A stretch of DNA of 64,000 bases from Chitinophaga sp. CB10 (GTDB lineage: Bacteria > Bacteroidota > Bacteroidia > Chitinophagales > Chitinophagaceae): contig MLAV02000013.1 of assembly GCA_001870995.2 (NCBI GenBank), positions 62,001 through 126,000 of the forward strand. The letters are read 5' to 3'. The notes under the pieces were generated by a model that searched no databases, was not told where the DNA came from, and saw nothing but the letters and a program-made list of their open reading frames with translations. Position numbers and translations under genes: made by a program. This document shows, piece after piece, positions 34,306-42,900 of this stretch. How positions within the stretch are numbered: the first letter of the stretch is position 1; the number at the start of each line of letters is the position of its first letter.

Positions 34306-34563
34306 TTAGTTAAAGTTCAGGAGAATTAACCCGCAGGTAGACAGTCCTATGAGAAAAAGTATCCCGCAACTCAGCAACAACGCCTTGCCGGTTTCCTTTC
34401 GCCCGGTTGCCAGTGATATCAAGCCCCCTACAAAATAGCCTCCCAGTACCCAAAATAAAACAGGTACTACCAGCGGGCCTCCTTCCCCTGTCATAAAGAG
34501 CAGCAGCATTATTCCTATCGGTATCAATGAAAAATACAGAGTCTGTTTCAGAAAATCGCTCAT
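34306..34563 (-). CDS. Small membrane protein (paralogue 2)
   Basis: An 85-residue hydrophobic protein, tandem paralogue of the one at 34018. The ATG at 34563 is used; a longer reading begins at ATT and is unlikely. Three hydrophobic segments are visible, the last (ETGKALLLSCGILFLIGLSTCGLIL) being the most conserved between copies, including a cysteine in LSTCGLI. It starts six bases after the stop of the Tes-like radical SAM gene, so it is probably translated from the same mRNA. Function unknown. Confidence 0.75.
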   Translation of the reverse strand: MSDFLKQTLYFSLIPIGIMLLLFMTGEGGPLVVPVLFWVLGGYFVGGLISLATGRKETGKALLLSCGILFLIGLSTCGLILLNFN

Positions 34564-34569
34564 GGGCAA

Positions 34570-35991
34570 TCATTTAATGGTGATACCATCCGGGATAAGC
34601 GCCCGCTCCTGCTGTAGCTGTTTGAGGTACTCCTCCTTGTCATCCCTGTAAAACATATTCATTGTTTCAAACGGTATGATCCTGCCATCCTTGTGTACAA
34701 TATGTACGCAGGATTTTTTGATGGCCCGTACATCAAAGTCGTAGGCATCCAGGAAACGCATGATCACAATGCGGAACAGGTTATTATAATCCAGCCCCGG
34801 CGCCTGTACCTGTGGCAGGCAGCAGAGCAGCGATTGCATATCGCACACGGCGGCATCCGTGGAGATGCCGGTGCTGAATATCTTCAGCACATGCTGGTGC
34901 AGCTGCTGGTCCTGCTCATATACGATGGTGTTCTTTGAATTATTCAGCAGCTCGGCCGGGTCCACGTAGCGGGTAAGCGGGAACACCTGTCCGTCGATTT
35001 TCAGGGCGTAAGCCATGGCCAGGGCATCCGGGTTACAAGGCACCGGTATAATGTCGTTAGGCTGCCAGATGGGTGATTGCTCCAATATCCGCTGGCGTAC
35101 TTCCGTCAGCGTGATGCGGTCCGTAGCGGGATTGAAATCTTCCGTACGGCCGGCCACCTGCACGGGCTGGAAGGTAACGCCCCGCACGCAACGTTGCTTG
35201 AGCGCGAAGTCAATGATGGCGCCCATCTCATCGTCGTTGAGGCCTTTTTGCAGGGTAACCACCAGCGTGGTGCTGAGGTTGCATTCATTCAGGTTTTCGA
35301 TGGCCTGTAAGCGGGTATCTGTGAGGTCCTTGCCACGCATACGTTCCAGTACTTCCGGCCGGAAGGAATCGAATTGCAGGTACACCTCAAAATCCGGCAT
35401 ATAGGTAGCCAGCCGGGCAACAAACTCTTTGTCCTTCGCAATACGGATACCATTGGTGTTGACCATCAGGTGCCTGATGGGCTTCTTTTTGGCGATATCC
35501 AGCACCTCGAAGAACTGGGGATGAATGGTAGGCTCGCCCCCGCTCAATTGCACTACATCCGGCTGCCCTTCATTCTCCACAATAATGTCCAGCATTCTTT
35601 CTATTTCTTCCAGCGTACGATGCCGGCCATAATGCGGGGACGACATGGCATAGCAGGTGGGGCAGGTCAGGTTGCAGCGGTCCGTCAGCTCAATAACGCT
35701 CAGGCAGGAATGCTGCTCATGGTCATGACAAAGGCCGCAATCATACGGACAGCCATAATGCGTATCCGTATTGGCTTTCAGCGGCGCTTCGGAAGGCTTG
35801 TTGTAATTGCGGGTGTTTTTATAGTAGTCAATATCGGTAGCAATCAGGACTTTTTCCATGCCGTGTTGCGGGCAGCGTTTGACCATGTACACATGGTCGT
35901 TTTCAAAGATCACCTTGGCATCCACGCGCCGTAAACAGGTACTGCAGATGCTTACGGTAAAATCGTAGTAGGTGTAATTTTTCTCAGGCAT
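34570..35991 (-). CDS. Radical SAM protein of the tetraether-lipid-synthase-like family (COG1964)
   Basis: Radical SAM enzyme (473 residues) that resembles the group containing archaeal MJ0619/Tes, which joins lipid tails through C-C bonds. Cysteines fall in the pattern of that group: an N-terminal metal-binding site C16xxC19 with C40PQH43G, an extra cluster motif GCPYDCGLC (81, 85, 88) with Cys96, and the SAM cluster CNLTCPTC (106, 110, 113), followed by QLSGGEPTIHP. The C-terminus has KKSCVHIVHKDGRIIPFETMN. It overlaps the Lgt-like gene by eight bases. Family placement is from memory of motifs; substrate is inferred only. A role in modifying a lipid or lipoprotein tail is plausible. Confidence 0.8.
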   Translation of the reverse strand: MPEKNYTYYDFTVSICSTCLRRVDAKVIFENDHVYMVKRCPQHGMEKVLIATDIDYYKNTRNYNKPSEAPLKANTDTHYGCPYDCGLCHDHEQHSCLSVIELTDRCNLTCPTCYAMSSPHYGRHRTLEEIERMLDIIVENEGQPDVVQLSGGEPTIHPQFFEVLDIAKKKPIRHLMVNTNGIRIAKDKEFVARLATYMPDFEVYLQFDSFRPEVLERMRGKDLTDTRLQAIENLNECNLSTTLVVTLQKGLNDDEMGAIIDFALKQRCVRGVTFQPVQVAGRTEDFNPATDRITLTEVRQRILEQSPIWQPNDIIPVPCNPDALAMAYALKIDGQVFPLTRYVDPAELLNNSKNTIVYEQDQQLHQHVLKIFSTGISTDAAVCDMQSLLCCLPQVQAPGLDYNNLFRIVIMRFLDAYDFDVRAIKKSCVHIVHKDGRIIPFETMNMFYRDDKEEYLKQLQQERALIPDGITIK

Positions 35992-36745
35992 AAATACTTT
36001 TTTGGATTAAACGCTTTGGAAACAAAATAGTGGGCGCATAATATAATAACCCCAACAAGCATGCTATTTGAATAGATCCCAGCCCGAAGGAGAACCGGAA
36101 TCCGGGTTTGATAAAATCGAGCAGGAACCGGAACAGCAGGTACGCAATCATGAAAAGTTTAAACCGCCCGCCGCTGACAAGCCGGTACCGGCTGCTGATG
36201 GCAGCCAGCGCTACCCATAGCGCCACCAGGAACACTATTTCGTATAGGGCCACCGGATGCCGCGGGTACGCATCCCCCAGGTACATCCCCCAGGGCAGCG
36301 TGGTGGGGATGCCATAGGTTTCCTCATACACGCCCATGCTGAAACAGCCGATACGGCCAATGATTATCGCCAATATCAGCGGATATACGAACAAGTCGCC
36401 GGTGGAATGCTTTTCACCGATCATTTTTTTGGTTAGCTCTACTCCTATTAATCCGCCGAGCAAGCCACCTACAATAGTTTTATGCTGGTATATAAAGAAG
36501 ATAATATTATCTGTGTTCAACAGTGCCGGGGGATTTTCCAGCGCGCCGAGGATGCGGCTGCCGAACAAAGCGCCGAATATAGCGCCGATAATAGCCCATA
36601 TCCGGTTGCCCTGTGGCACCGTATCGCCCTGCTTGCGCCGCAGGTACAGGAAGTAGCGGAAGCCGATGAACATGCCGAGGGTTTCTGTAACGGCGTGCAG
36701 GGGCAAATGTAATTTTAACAGGTTGACAAATACTGGAAATTGCAA
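35984..36745 (-). CDS. Divergent Lgt-like (prolipoprotein diacylglyceryl transferase family) membrane protein
   Basis: Multi-pass membrane protein of 253 residues similar to Lgt, which moves diacylglycerol from phosphatidylglycerol to prolipoproteins. The Lgt signature is altered: GRIGCFSMGVYEETYG (Arg131 kept, Asn replaced by Cys134), and the His of the HGG motif is missing (KTIVGGLLGG). The late RHPVALYE corresponds to the HPxQLYE motif. It may act on another acceptor or lipid. The start is the TTG at 36745 because the following helix (LHAVTETLGMFIGFRYFLYL) matches family N-termini. The stop overlaps the radical SAM start, showing translational coupling. Confidence 0.8.
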   Translation of the reverse strand: MQFPVFVNLLKLHLPLHAVTETLGMFIGFRYFLYLRRKQGDTVPQGNRIWAIIGAIFGALFGSRILGALENPPALLNTDNIIFFIYQHKTIVGGLLGGLIGVELTKKMIGEKHSTGDLFVYPLILAIIIGRIGCFSMGVYEETYGIPTTLPWGMYLGDAYPRHPVALYEIVFLVALWVALAAISSRYRLVSGGRFKLFMIAYLLFRFLLDFIKPGFRFSFGLGSIQIACLLGLLYYAPTILFPKRLIQKSIYA

Positions 36746-37083
36746 CGTTTTTCAGGATTTACCACAATTTAGCATTTCCCCCATCAAAATAAAATATTAC
36801 TGCGGAACGTTAGCTTATGAAACCCACCCGGTTGCTGAAGCAACTCATAAGGAAACCAGGTACAAAATGGAAACATTCCCTCCGGAAGGACCGGAGCGGG
36901 CAGGATTCCCGGATACAAACGGAATACTGCGGCAACTGCAGGGGCCTGGCCGTAGCCTTACAGACCCCGCCAACACTAAATCTTTCCCTAAATAATAATA
37001 CAAAACCGGCCAAAGGCCGGAGCATCCATGCCGGTGGCGGATAATAATACCGCGCAAGGCAGGCAGCAAGAGATGATTACTTA
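36746..37083. other. Intergenic region without a supported gene
   Basis: No convincing coding region. It contains two hairpins: GTTGCT/AGCAAC (36831-36844) and CCGGCC/GGCCGG (37006-37020). A 75-codon frame at 36817-37044 is open but has no family features. It separates the Lgt-like operon from the esterase at 37084. Confidence 0.5.
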
Positions 37084-37836
37084 TTATCCGCCGGAGAAAT
37101 AGGGCAGTTGTAACAGGTGCTGCAGCGCAAGTTCCCAGGTAGCCATATCATGCCGGCCGCCGGGAATTTCGTCGTACCAAACCGCGGTATAGCCTTTATC
37201 CCGCAGGATCTGCACCAAATCCCGCGTATCATCAATCGCATCAATCACCCCGTTCCCGTTACGGTCCGCCGTTTCGTCCTCCGTGCCGCATTCAAAATAG
37301 AATTGCAGGCCGGGTTTGAATGCATCCTCGCGGATAATGCGGTGAATGATACGATGCTTTTCGTCCGAATAACCGGGGCCCAGCGGAACATCCCGCCACC
37401 AGAGGGAGCCGGAACACACGCCGGCAAAGGAAAATAGCTGCGGATGCCGCCAGACGATGTCCAGCGCGGAAAGCGCGCCCAGGGAAAAACCGGCAAAGCC
37501 GAGCTTCAGGCCTTTCCAGCCTGGATTTGCATGGTACAGGTAAGGAAGCAGGGTATCGGTGATGAAAGCCGAGTACCGGTCCGCCTCCGCGCCATTGCCG
37601 GCAAAATCCGGATAGCCGGCAATGCCGTATTCCTGCAGCCGCCGCGGGCCGGCGTGGATGCCTACGATCGCCACCGGCGCCCGGGTGTTATCTAATAATG
37701 AAGAAATCTGCATCTTCCGTAACTCCTGACCATCGTTTACCAGCAGGAGCGCCTGCGGCAAATCGCTGTACTGGTATATATCCAGCGCTACTTCCCTGTT
37801 CAACCGGGGCGCATACACGAAATCATTCCTGAGCAT
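37084..37836 (-). CDS. Putative esterase (esterase D-like) with EF-hand-type loop
   Basis: Alpha/beta-hydrolase of the esterase D group (PF00756-like), 250 residues. The nucleophile elbow is GFSLGALSAL and the His end is near GGRHDMATWELAL. Between core strands it has DRNGNGVIDAIDD, a DxNxNGxID calcium-loop of EF-hand type, which is unusual inside a hydrolase but seen in related Bacteroidota esterases. There is no signal peptide, so it should be cytoplasmic. It is divergent from a second esterase that begins the ligase cluster. Confidence 0.82.
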   Translation of the reverse strand: MLRNDFVYAPRLNREVALDIYQYSDLPQALLLVNDGQELRKMQISSLLDNTRAPVAIVGIHAGPRRLQEYGIAGYPDFAGNGAEADRYSAFITDTLLPYLYHANPGWKGLKLGFAGFSLGALSALDIVWRHPQLFSFAGVCSGSLWWRDVPLGPGYSDEKHRIIHRIIREDAFKPGLQFYFECGTEDETADRNGNGVIDAIDDTRDLVQILRDKGYTAVWYDEIPGGRHDMATWELALQHLLQLPYFSGG

Positions 37837-37898
37837 ATTTGAAGGTAAGGATATTCAAGTGACGAAACTTTTTTTTAAATTTAGACAAAGCTACTATC

Positions 37899-38606
37899 GT
37901 GACGGAAAACTTCTATAAATGGCATTCGCCCAGTATCGACAGGGAATTCGAGATGTTGGTCTTTGGCCACTCAGGCTATCCCCTGCTGCTGTTCCCTACC
38001 TCCATGGGCAGGTACTACGAAAGCAAGGACATGGGCCTGATCGAGTCGATCCGCTGGTTTATAGAACAGGGCAGGATCAAGGTGTACTGCCCGGATAGTT
38101 TCGACACGAGCAGCTGGTACAATAAACATATTCCGCCCGCTGAAAGAGCGTATAACCATACCCGTTACGACCGCCTGCTGATGGAGGAAGTCTATCCCAG
38201 GATAGCGGCGGAAACCGGGTATAGCCGCATTGCCACTGCCGGATGCAGTTTCGGCGGGTTTCATGCCGCCTCCTTTTCCTTCCGGCACCCGGAAATCGTG
38301 AGTTACCTGTTTTCCCTCAGCGGCGCCTTCGATATTAAATCCCGGGTGGACGGGCATTATGATGACAATGTGTACTTCAGCAATCCGGCCGACTTTTTGC
38401 CAGGCAACCAGCACGAGGCGCTGTGGCGCATGGGCATTATCCTCGGCGTGGCCGACAATGATGTGACCCGCGCGCAGAACGAACAGATGTCCGGCATGCT
38501 GGCGCAAAAAAATATTTCCCACTGGCTGGACATCCGGCCGGGAACCACCCACGACTGGGCTACCTGGAAGGCCATGCTGCCAGGCTACCTCGCATTAATC
38601 CGTTAA
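37899..38606 (+). CDS. Esterase D-like alpha/beta-hydrolase, first gene of the ligase cluster
   Basis: A 235-residue hydrolase of the same fold class as the one at 37084. It begins with GTG (MTENFYKWHSPSIDREFEM). The nucleophile elbow is AGCSFGGFHA and the catalytic His lies in PGTTHDWATWKAML. It ends three bases before the ATP-grasp gene, so the two are probably co-translated. In the cluster it could release or trim a thioester or peptide product, but this is inference. Confidence 0.82.
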   Translation: MTENFYKWHSPSIDREFEMLVFGHSGYPLLLFPTSMGRYYESKDMGLIESIRWFIEQGRIKVYCPDSFDTSSWYNKHIPPAERAYNHTRYDRLLMEEVYPRIAAETGYSRIATAGCSFGGFHAASFSFRHPEIVSYLFSLSGAFDIKSRVDGHYDDNVYFSNPADFLPGNQHEALWRMGIILGVADNDVTRAQNEQMSGMLAQKNISHWLDIRPGTTHDWATWKAMLPGYLALIR

Positions 38607-38609
38607 GCA

Positions 38610-39566
38610 ATGAAAAAGATCGGCATTTTATTCGGACAGGAAAACACCTTTCCGCAGGCATTCATCGACCGCGTCAACAGGAAGAATCCCCCGGGGATTT
38701 TTGCGGAGTTTGTAACCATAGATAAGGTTTTACAGGGAGATACCAGTGATTATGCCGTAATAGTGGATCGTATATCCCAGGATGTCCCGTTTTACAGGGC
38801 CTATCTCAAAAATGCCGCCGCCGGTGGCACAGCCGTCATTAACAACCCCTTCTGGTGGAGTGCGGATGATAAATTTTTTAATAATACCCTTGCGGAGAAA
38901 ATAGGGGTGCATGTGCCAAGAACCGCGTTGCTGCCCTCCTTCCGGCATCCGGATAATACCAATGAAAAATCGTTCCGGAACCTGATATACCCGTTTGACT
39001 GGAATGCCATCTTCGACTACGTGGGTTTCCCCGCCTTCCTGAAGCCCTATGATGGCGGCGGATGGCGGAATGTTTACCAGCTTGCCGGCAAGGAAGAGTT
39101 CTTTGCCGTACACCAGCAAACAGGCCAGCTCGTGATGATGCTGCAGGAAGAAATTGATTTTACTGCCTATTTCAGGTGTTACTGCATCGGCGGCAAGTAC
39201 GTCCATATTATGCCGTACAATCCCCGGAACCCACACCACGCCCGGTACCAGGCGGAATTTGCCGTGAGCGATACGCTGCTCCAAAGTATAACGGCGGCTA
39301 CCCTCTCCCTGAACCAATATCTTGGATATGATTTTAACACGGTAGAATTTGCCGTAAGGGATGGGGTACCTTATGCGATCGACTTCTGTAACCCCGCGCC
39401 AGATGCGGATATTCACTCCATCGGCGCGGAGAATTTTGAGTGGGTGGTGGAAACCAGCGCGCAATACGCCATTGAAAGAGCGATAGCACAGGAGCCCGGC
39501 CGTGATAACCTGACCTGGGGCAAATTCATCTCTCCCGGTATTATGAAAAAAAATTCTGCCGATTGA
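38610..39566 (+). CDS. RimK-like ATP-grasp ligase
   Basis: ATP-grasp family ligase (318 residues) that would activate a carboxylate as acyl phosphate and join it to an amine. The nucleotide-binding region is seen as FPAFLKPYDGGGWRNVYQL and LVMMLQEEIDF, and the metal-binding end as GYDFNTVEFAVRDGVPYAIDFCNPAPD, which has the Glu and Asn residues expected for Mg. It resembles RimK-type enzymes more than biotin carboxylases. It follows the esterase by three bases and precedes the GCS2-like ligase. Confidence 0.82.
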   Translation: MKKIGILFGQENTFPQAFIDRVNRKNPPGIFAEFVTIDKVLQGDTSDYAVIVDRISQDVPFYRAYLKNAAAGGTAVINNPFWWSADDKFFNNTLAEKIGVHVPRTALLPSFRHPDNTNEKSFRNLIYPFDWNAIFDYVGFPAFLKPYDGGGWRNVYQLAGKEEFFAVHQQTGQLVMMLQEEIDFTAYFRCYCIGGKYVHIMPYNPRNPHHARYQAEFAVSDTLLQSITAATLSLNQYLGYDFNTVEFAVRDGVPYAIDFCNPAPDADIHSIGAENFEWVVETSAQYAIERAIAQEPGRDNLTWGKFISPGIMKKNSAD

Positions 39567-39576
39567 TTTCCCGGCA

Positions 39577-39584
39577 TACATTTG
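39577..39584 (+). promoter_or_regulatory. -7 box TACATTTG before the GCS2-like gene
   Basis: Exact TAnnTTTG match 28 bases before the ATG at 39613, suggesting a second internal promoter in the ligase cluster. Confidence 0.55.
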
Positions 39585-39612
39585 TGTACAAAATAAAAGA
39601 ACAGCAGCAGAT

Positions 39613-40713
39613 ATGTACAATGCGTTCACTGTGGGTATAGAAGAAGAATACATGGTAATGGACCCCGTTACCCGTGAATTGAGATCGCATGAACAAAAGA
39701 TCGTAGAACAGGCCCACAAGGTGATTAACGACCAGGTAAAAGCAGAATTTCACCAGGCGGTGGTGGAAGTAGGCACGCAGGTGTGCGCCAATATCCACGA
39801 AGCCCGCAAGGATGTGGCCCTGCTACGCAAAACCATTTCCCAGATTGCCGGGGACCTGGGCTTCAGCATTGGCGCTTCCGGCACGCATCCCTTCAGCCAC
39901 TGGGAACAACAGCTGATCACGGACCATCCGCGGTATTTTGAGATTGTGAATGAAATGCAGGATGCTGCCCGCTCCAACCTGATCTTTGGGCTGCATGTAC
40001 ATATAGGCATGGAAAACCGGGAAATGGCGCTGCATATCGCCAACTCCGTGCGTTACTTCCTGCCGCACATCTTTGCCCTCAGCACCAACAGCCCGTTCTG
40101 GGAAGGCCGTAACACCGGCTTCAAATCCTTCCGCACCAAGGTGTTTGATAAATTTCCCCGCACCGGTATTCCGGATTATTTTGCCAGCATCGAGGAATAC
40201 GATAACTACATCAAGCTGCTGGTAAAAACCAACTGTATTGATAATGCCAAGAAAGTATGGTGGGACCTCCGGGTACACCCCTTCTTCAATACCGTGGAGT
40301 TCCGCATCTGCGATGTGCCGATGACGGTAGACGAAACCATCACCCTGGCAGGACTCTTCCAGGCGGTATGCGCTAAAATTTACAAGCTGCGCATGCAGAA
40401 CCTCAACTTCATCATCTACAACCGCGCCCTCGTCAATGAAAATAAATGGCGGGCCTCCCGCTATGGCATTGACGGCAACCTCATCGATTTCGGGAAGGAA
40501 GTGGAAGTGAACACCCGCGCCCTGATCGGGGAATTGCTCGACTTCATCGACGATGTGGTAGACGATCTCGGCAGCCGCGAAGTGATCGCCGCCACCCATC
40601 ACATCCTGGAAAACGGCACCGGCGCGGACCGGCAGCTGCTGGTTTATGAGGACACAAAGGACCTCGTTGCCGTTACCGATTTCATTCAACAGCAATTTCT
40701 TGTGAACTGCTAA
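39613..40713 (+). CDS. GCS2-type carboxylate-amine ligase (YbdK-like)
   Basis: Glutamate-cysteine ligase type 2 family enzyme (COG2170), 366 residues. It opens with FTVGIEEEYMVMDPVTREL, the conserved Glu-rich metal site, and has GLHVHIGMENREMAL and KVWWDLRVHPFFNTVEFRICD. YbdK of E. coli has weak gamma-glutamyl-cysteine ligase activity, but in gene clusters like this the family likely joins other amino acids. The gene has its own -7 box at 39577. It is the third gene of the run of ligases. Confidence 0.88.
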   Translation: MYNAFTVGIEEEYMVMDPVTRELRSHEQKIVEQAHKVINDQVKAEFHQAVVEVGTQVCANIHEARKDVALLRKTISQIAGDLGFSIGASGTHPFSHWEQQLITDHPRYFEIVNEMQDAARSNLIFGLHVHIGMENREMALHIANSVRYFLPHIFALSTNSPFWEGRNTGFKSFRTKVFDKFPRTGIPDYFASIEEYDNYIKLLVKTNCIDNAKKVWWDLRVHPFFNTVEFRICDVPMTVDETITLAGLFQAVCAKIYKLRMQNLNFIIYNRALVNENKWRASRYGIDGNLIDFGKEVEVNTRALIGELLDFIDDVVDDLGSREVIAATHHILENGTGADRQLLVYEDTKDLVAVTDFIQQQFLVNC

Positions 40714-40738
40714 TGCAGCATTCCTCCCGGCGAATTCG

Positions 40739-40746
40739 TAATTTTG
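40739..40746 (+). promoter_or_regulatory. -7 box TAATTTTG before the amidotransferase gene
   Basis: Exact TAnnTTTG match, four bases (40747-40750) from the ATG, predicting a leaderless transcript. Confidence 0.65.
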
Positions 40747-40750
40747 CCCT

Positions 40751-41635
40751 ATGCGAAACGTTAAAATAGCCGTGCTGGATATGTATGAAGGCGTGCCCAA
40801 CGAGGGTATGCGCTGCATACGCGAGATTCTGACGAAATATGCAGAAATGCATTCGCTTCAATTGACCTTCGATGAGTTTGAAGTCAGGATCCAACAGCAG
40901 GTACCCGATACCTCTTATGATATTTACATTTCCACCGGTGGCCCCGGTAGCCCGGTAGACAGCGAAGGCAGCGACTGGGAAACCGCTTATTTCAGGCTGG
41001 TGGAAGACCTCATGGCCTGGAATAAAACGGAAACAGTGAAAAAGCCCATGCTCTTCATCTGCCACTCCTACCAGATCATGTGCCGTTATTATAAGTTAGG
41101 GAATGTGTGCAGACGTAAATCCCCCGCCTTCGGCGTTTTTCCCGTTCACAAGACGGAAGCAGGGATGCAGGAAAAGGTATTCGGCGCCCTTCCGGACCCG
41201 TTTTATATCGTAGACTCCCGCAACTGGCAGGTGATTGAGCTGAACGAAGCCAATCTTGCCGCCATGGGCGCGCAGGTGCTGGCCATCGAAAAAGAGCGGC
41301 CGCATGTGCCGCTGGAAAGAGCTACCATGTCCATCCGGTTTAACGAACATTTCATCGGTACACAGTTCCATCCCGAGGCGGATGCCGCGGGCATGCACAT
41401 GTATCTCCAACAGGAAGAAAAGAAAGAACAGGTGGTATCCCATCACGGGATAGAAAAATACGAAAGCATGCTTACCCAGCTGACCGATCCGGATAAGATC
41501 ATGCTTACGCACGACCGCTTTATCACTGCCTTCCTGGATTACGCCATTTACGGCGCGCTCAGCGACCGCCTTGCCGCTATTGAAAGAAGCGTGCAGGTGG
41601 CGGCTCACAACGATGATAAAAATACTTTCTTCTAA
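40751..41635 (+). CDS. Class I glutamine amidotransferase-like protein
   Basis: Glutamine amidotransferase (triad family) of 294 residues that would release ammonia from glutamine. The nucleophile is Cys104 in FICHSYQIM and the His/Glu pair is in FIGTQFHPEAD. The oxyanion region STGGPGSP (about 61-68) is present. A C-terminal extension of about 80 residues (KIMLTHDRFITAFLDYAI) is not part of the catalytic domain. Inside the ligase cluster it could supply ammonia for an amide or act as a gamma-glutamyl peptidase, as some family members do. Confidence 0.87.
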   Translation: MRNVKIAVLDMYEGVPNEGMRCIREILTKYAEMHSLQLTFDEFEVRIQQQVPDTSYDIYISTGGPGSPVDSEGSDWETAYFRLVEDLMAWNKTETVKKPMLFICHSYQIMCRYYKLGNVCRRKSPAFGVFPVHKTEAGMQEKVFGALPDPFYIVDSRNWQVIELNEANLAAMGAQVLAIEKERPHVPLERATMSIRFNEHFIGTQFHPEADAAGMHMYLQQEEKKEQVVSHHGIEKYESMLTQLTDPDKIMLTHDRFITAFLDYAIYGALSDRLAAIERSVQVAAHNDDKNTFF

Positions 41636-41646
41636 GCGATAAACAT

Positions 41647-42840
41647 ATGATTCCGTCCGTCCGACAAGCGTATAACAACCATTTTACCGAAACCGCCTAC
41701 CGTAACTTCCTGCAGGGAATGGCGGAAGAAGCTGGCGTAGCGCCGGCGTTCAGGGTAGCGGAAACGCCCGTGTTTGTGCCGGCGGCCCTAACCGCCAAAC
41801 TGGTACAAGCCTGCGAAGAAATCGTGAACGTTATACTGCGCCCGGATTTTAAACAACTAACGGAAGCGGCTATCCCAAGTACATTGCGGGTACCGAAGGA
41901 AAATGACCATCCTCATTTTATCGTCATCGATTTTGCCGTTACCCGCAATGAGAGCGGAGAGCCGGAGCCCCAGCTGATCGAGCTGCAGGGCTTCCCTACC
42001 ATGAATGCCTTTCAGCAGGTCATGGCAGGCAACTTCCGGAAGCATTTCAACATTCCCGGGGAGCTGAACAATTACTTCAACCACCTGGACGACCGGCAAT
42101 ACTACGACCTGCTGCGGCAGATGATAGTAGGGGATCATGCCCCGGAGGAAGTGATCCTCCTGGAGGTGAAGCCGGAAGAGCAAAAAACACGGATCGACTT
42201 TTACGCGACAGAGAAGTACCTCGGCATACGGCCGGTTTGTATCACGGCGCTCATACAGGAAGGCAACCGCCTCTTTTATATGCGCGACGGGGTACTGACG
42301 CCCGTGAAACGTATTTACAACCGCATTATTTTCGACGATCTGCTGCGGCAGCAGGAGCAGCTGGGCCAGCATGTAAATCTTTTCCAGGAGCTGGATGTGG
42401 AGTGGGTAACGCATCCGAACTGGTTTTACCGCATCAGCAAGTTTACCATGCCGCTGCTGCACAGCGATTATATCCCGAAAAGCTGGTACCTGGATCAACT
42501 GCCGGTAATCCCCGCCGACCTGGAAAATTACGTACTCAAGCCTTTGTTCTCCTTTGCAGGGCAGGGCGTGAAAATCGACGTTACCAAGGCGGACATTGAG
42601 GCTATCAAAGACCCGGAGAACTGGATTCTGCAACGCCGGGTGAACTATGCCCCTATTATTGAAACGCCCAATGGCAATGCCATCTGCGAGATCCGCATGA
42701 TATACTTTTGGCCGGACGGCGCCGCCAGGCCTATGCTGGTGCATAATTTATCCCGGTTGAGTAAAGGAAAAATGATTGGCGTCGGCTTCAACAACAGCGA
42801 CACCTGGGTAGGCGGCAGCTGCTGCTTTTTTGAATATTAG
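41647..42840 (+). CDS. Divergent ATP-grasp-like protein
   Basis: A 397-residue protein with no signal peptide. The C-terminal half looks like an ATP-grasp fold: LENYVLKPLFSFAGQGVKIDV for the ATP lysine and glycine loop, ENWILQRRVNY for the adenine strand, and NAICEIRMIYFWPDG for the metal-binding Glu/Arg strand. The N-terminal half (about 1-200) is of unknown fold. It begins 11 bases after the amidotransferase, so it is very likely in the same pathway. The family is not one I can name with certainty; glutathionylspermidine-synthase-like proteins are a possible relation. Confidence 0.7.
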   Translation: MIPSVRQAYNNHFTETAYRNFLQGMAEEAGVAPAFRVAETPVFVPAALTAKLVQACEEIVNVILRPDFKQLTEAAIPSTLRVPKENDHPHFIVIDFAVTRNESGEPEPQLIELQGFPTMNAFQQVMAGNFRKHFNIPGELNNYFNHLDDRQYYDLLRQMIVGDHAPEEVILLEVKPEEQKTRIDFYATEKYLGIRPVCITALIQEGNRLFYMRDGVLTPVKRIYNRIIFDDLLRQQEQLGQHVNLFQELDVEWVTHPNWFYRISKFTMPLLHSDYIPKSWYLDQLPVIPADLENYVLKPLFSFAGQGVKIDVTKADIEAIKDPENWILQRRVNYAPIIETPNGNAICEIRMIYFWPDGAARPMLVHNLSRLSKGKMIGVGFNNSDTWVGGSCCFFEY

Positions 42841-42875
42841 CGCCGGGTACGAAGATACCCTGCGCAGCGCGTCCC

Positions 42876-42883
42876 TATTTTTG
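42876..42883 (+). promoter_or_regulatory. -7 box TATTTTTG before the gene at 42901
   Basis: Exact TAnnTTTG match 17 bases before the ATG. It marks 42901 as a separate transcription unit from the ligase cluster. Confidence 0.55.
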
Positions 42884-42900
42884 ACCCAAATACCTATGCT

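Noticed and set aside
36704..36711. Exact TACATTTG box on the minus strand inside the Lgt-like gene
   Set aside because: Using it would force the start to 36673 and remove a conserved-looking first helix. About thirty chance matches are expected in 64 kb on both strands.
36817..37044. 75-codon frame starting MKPTRLLKQLIRK
   Set aside because: No recognisable family, no clear promoter box, and hairpins overlap it. A chance frame is as likely.
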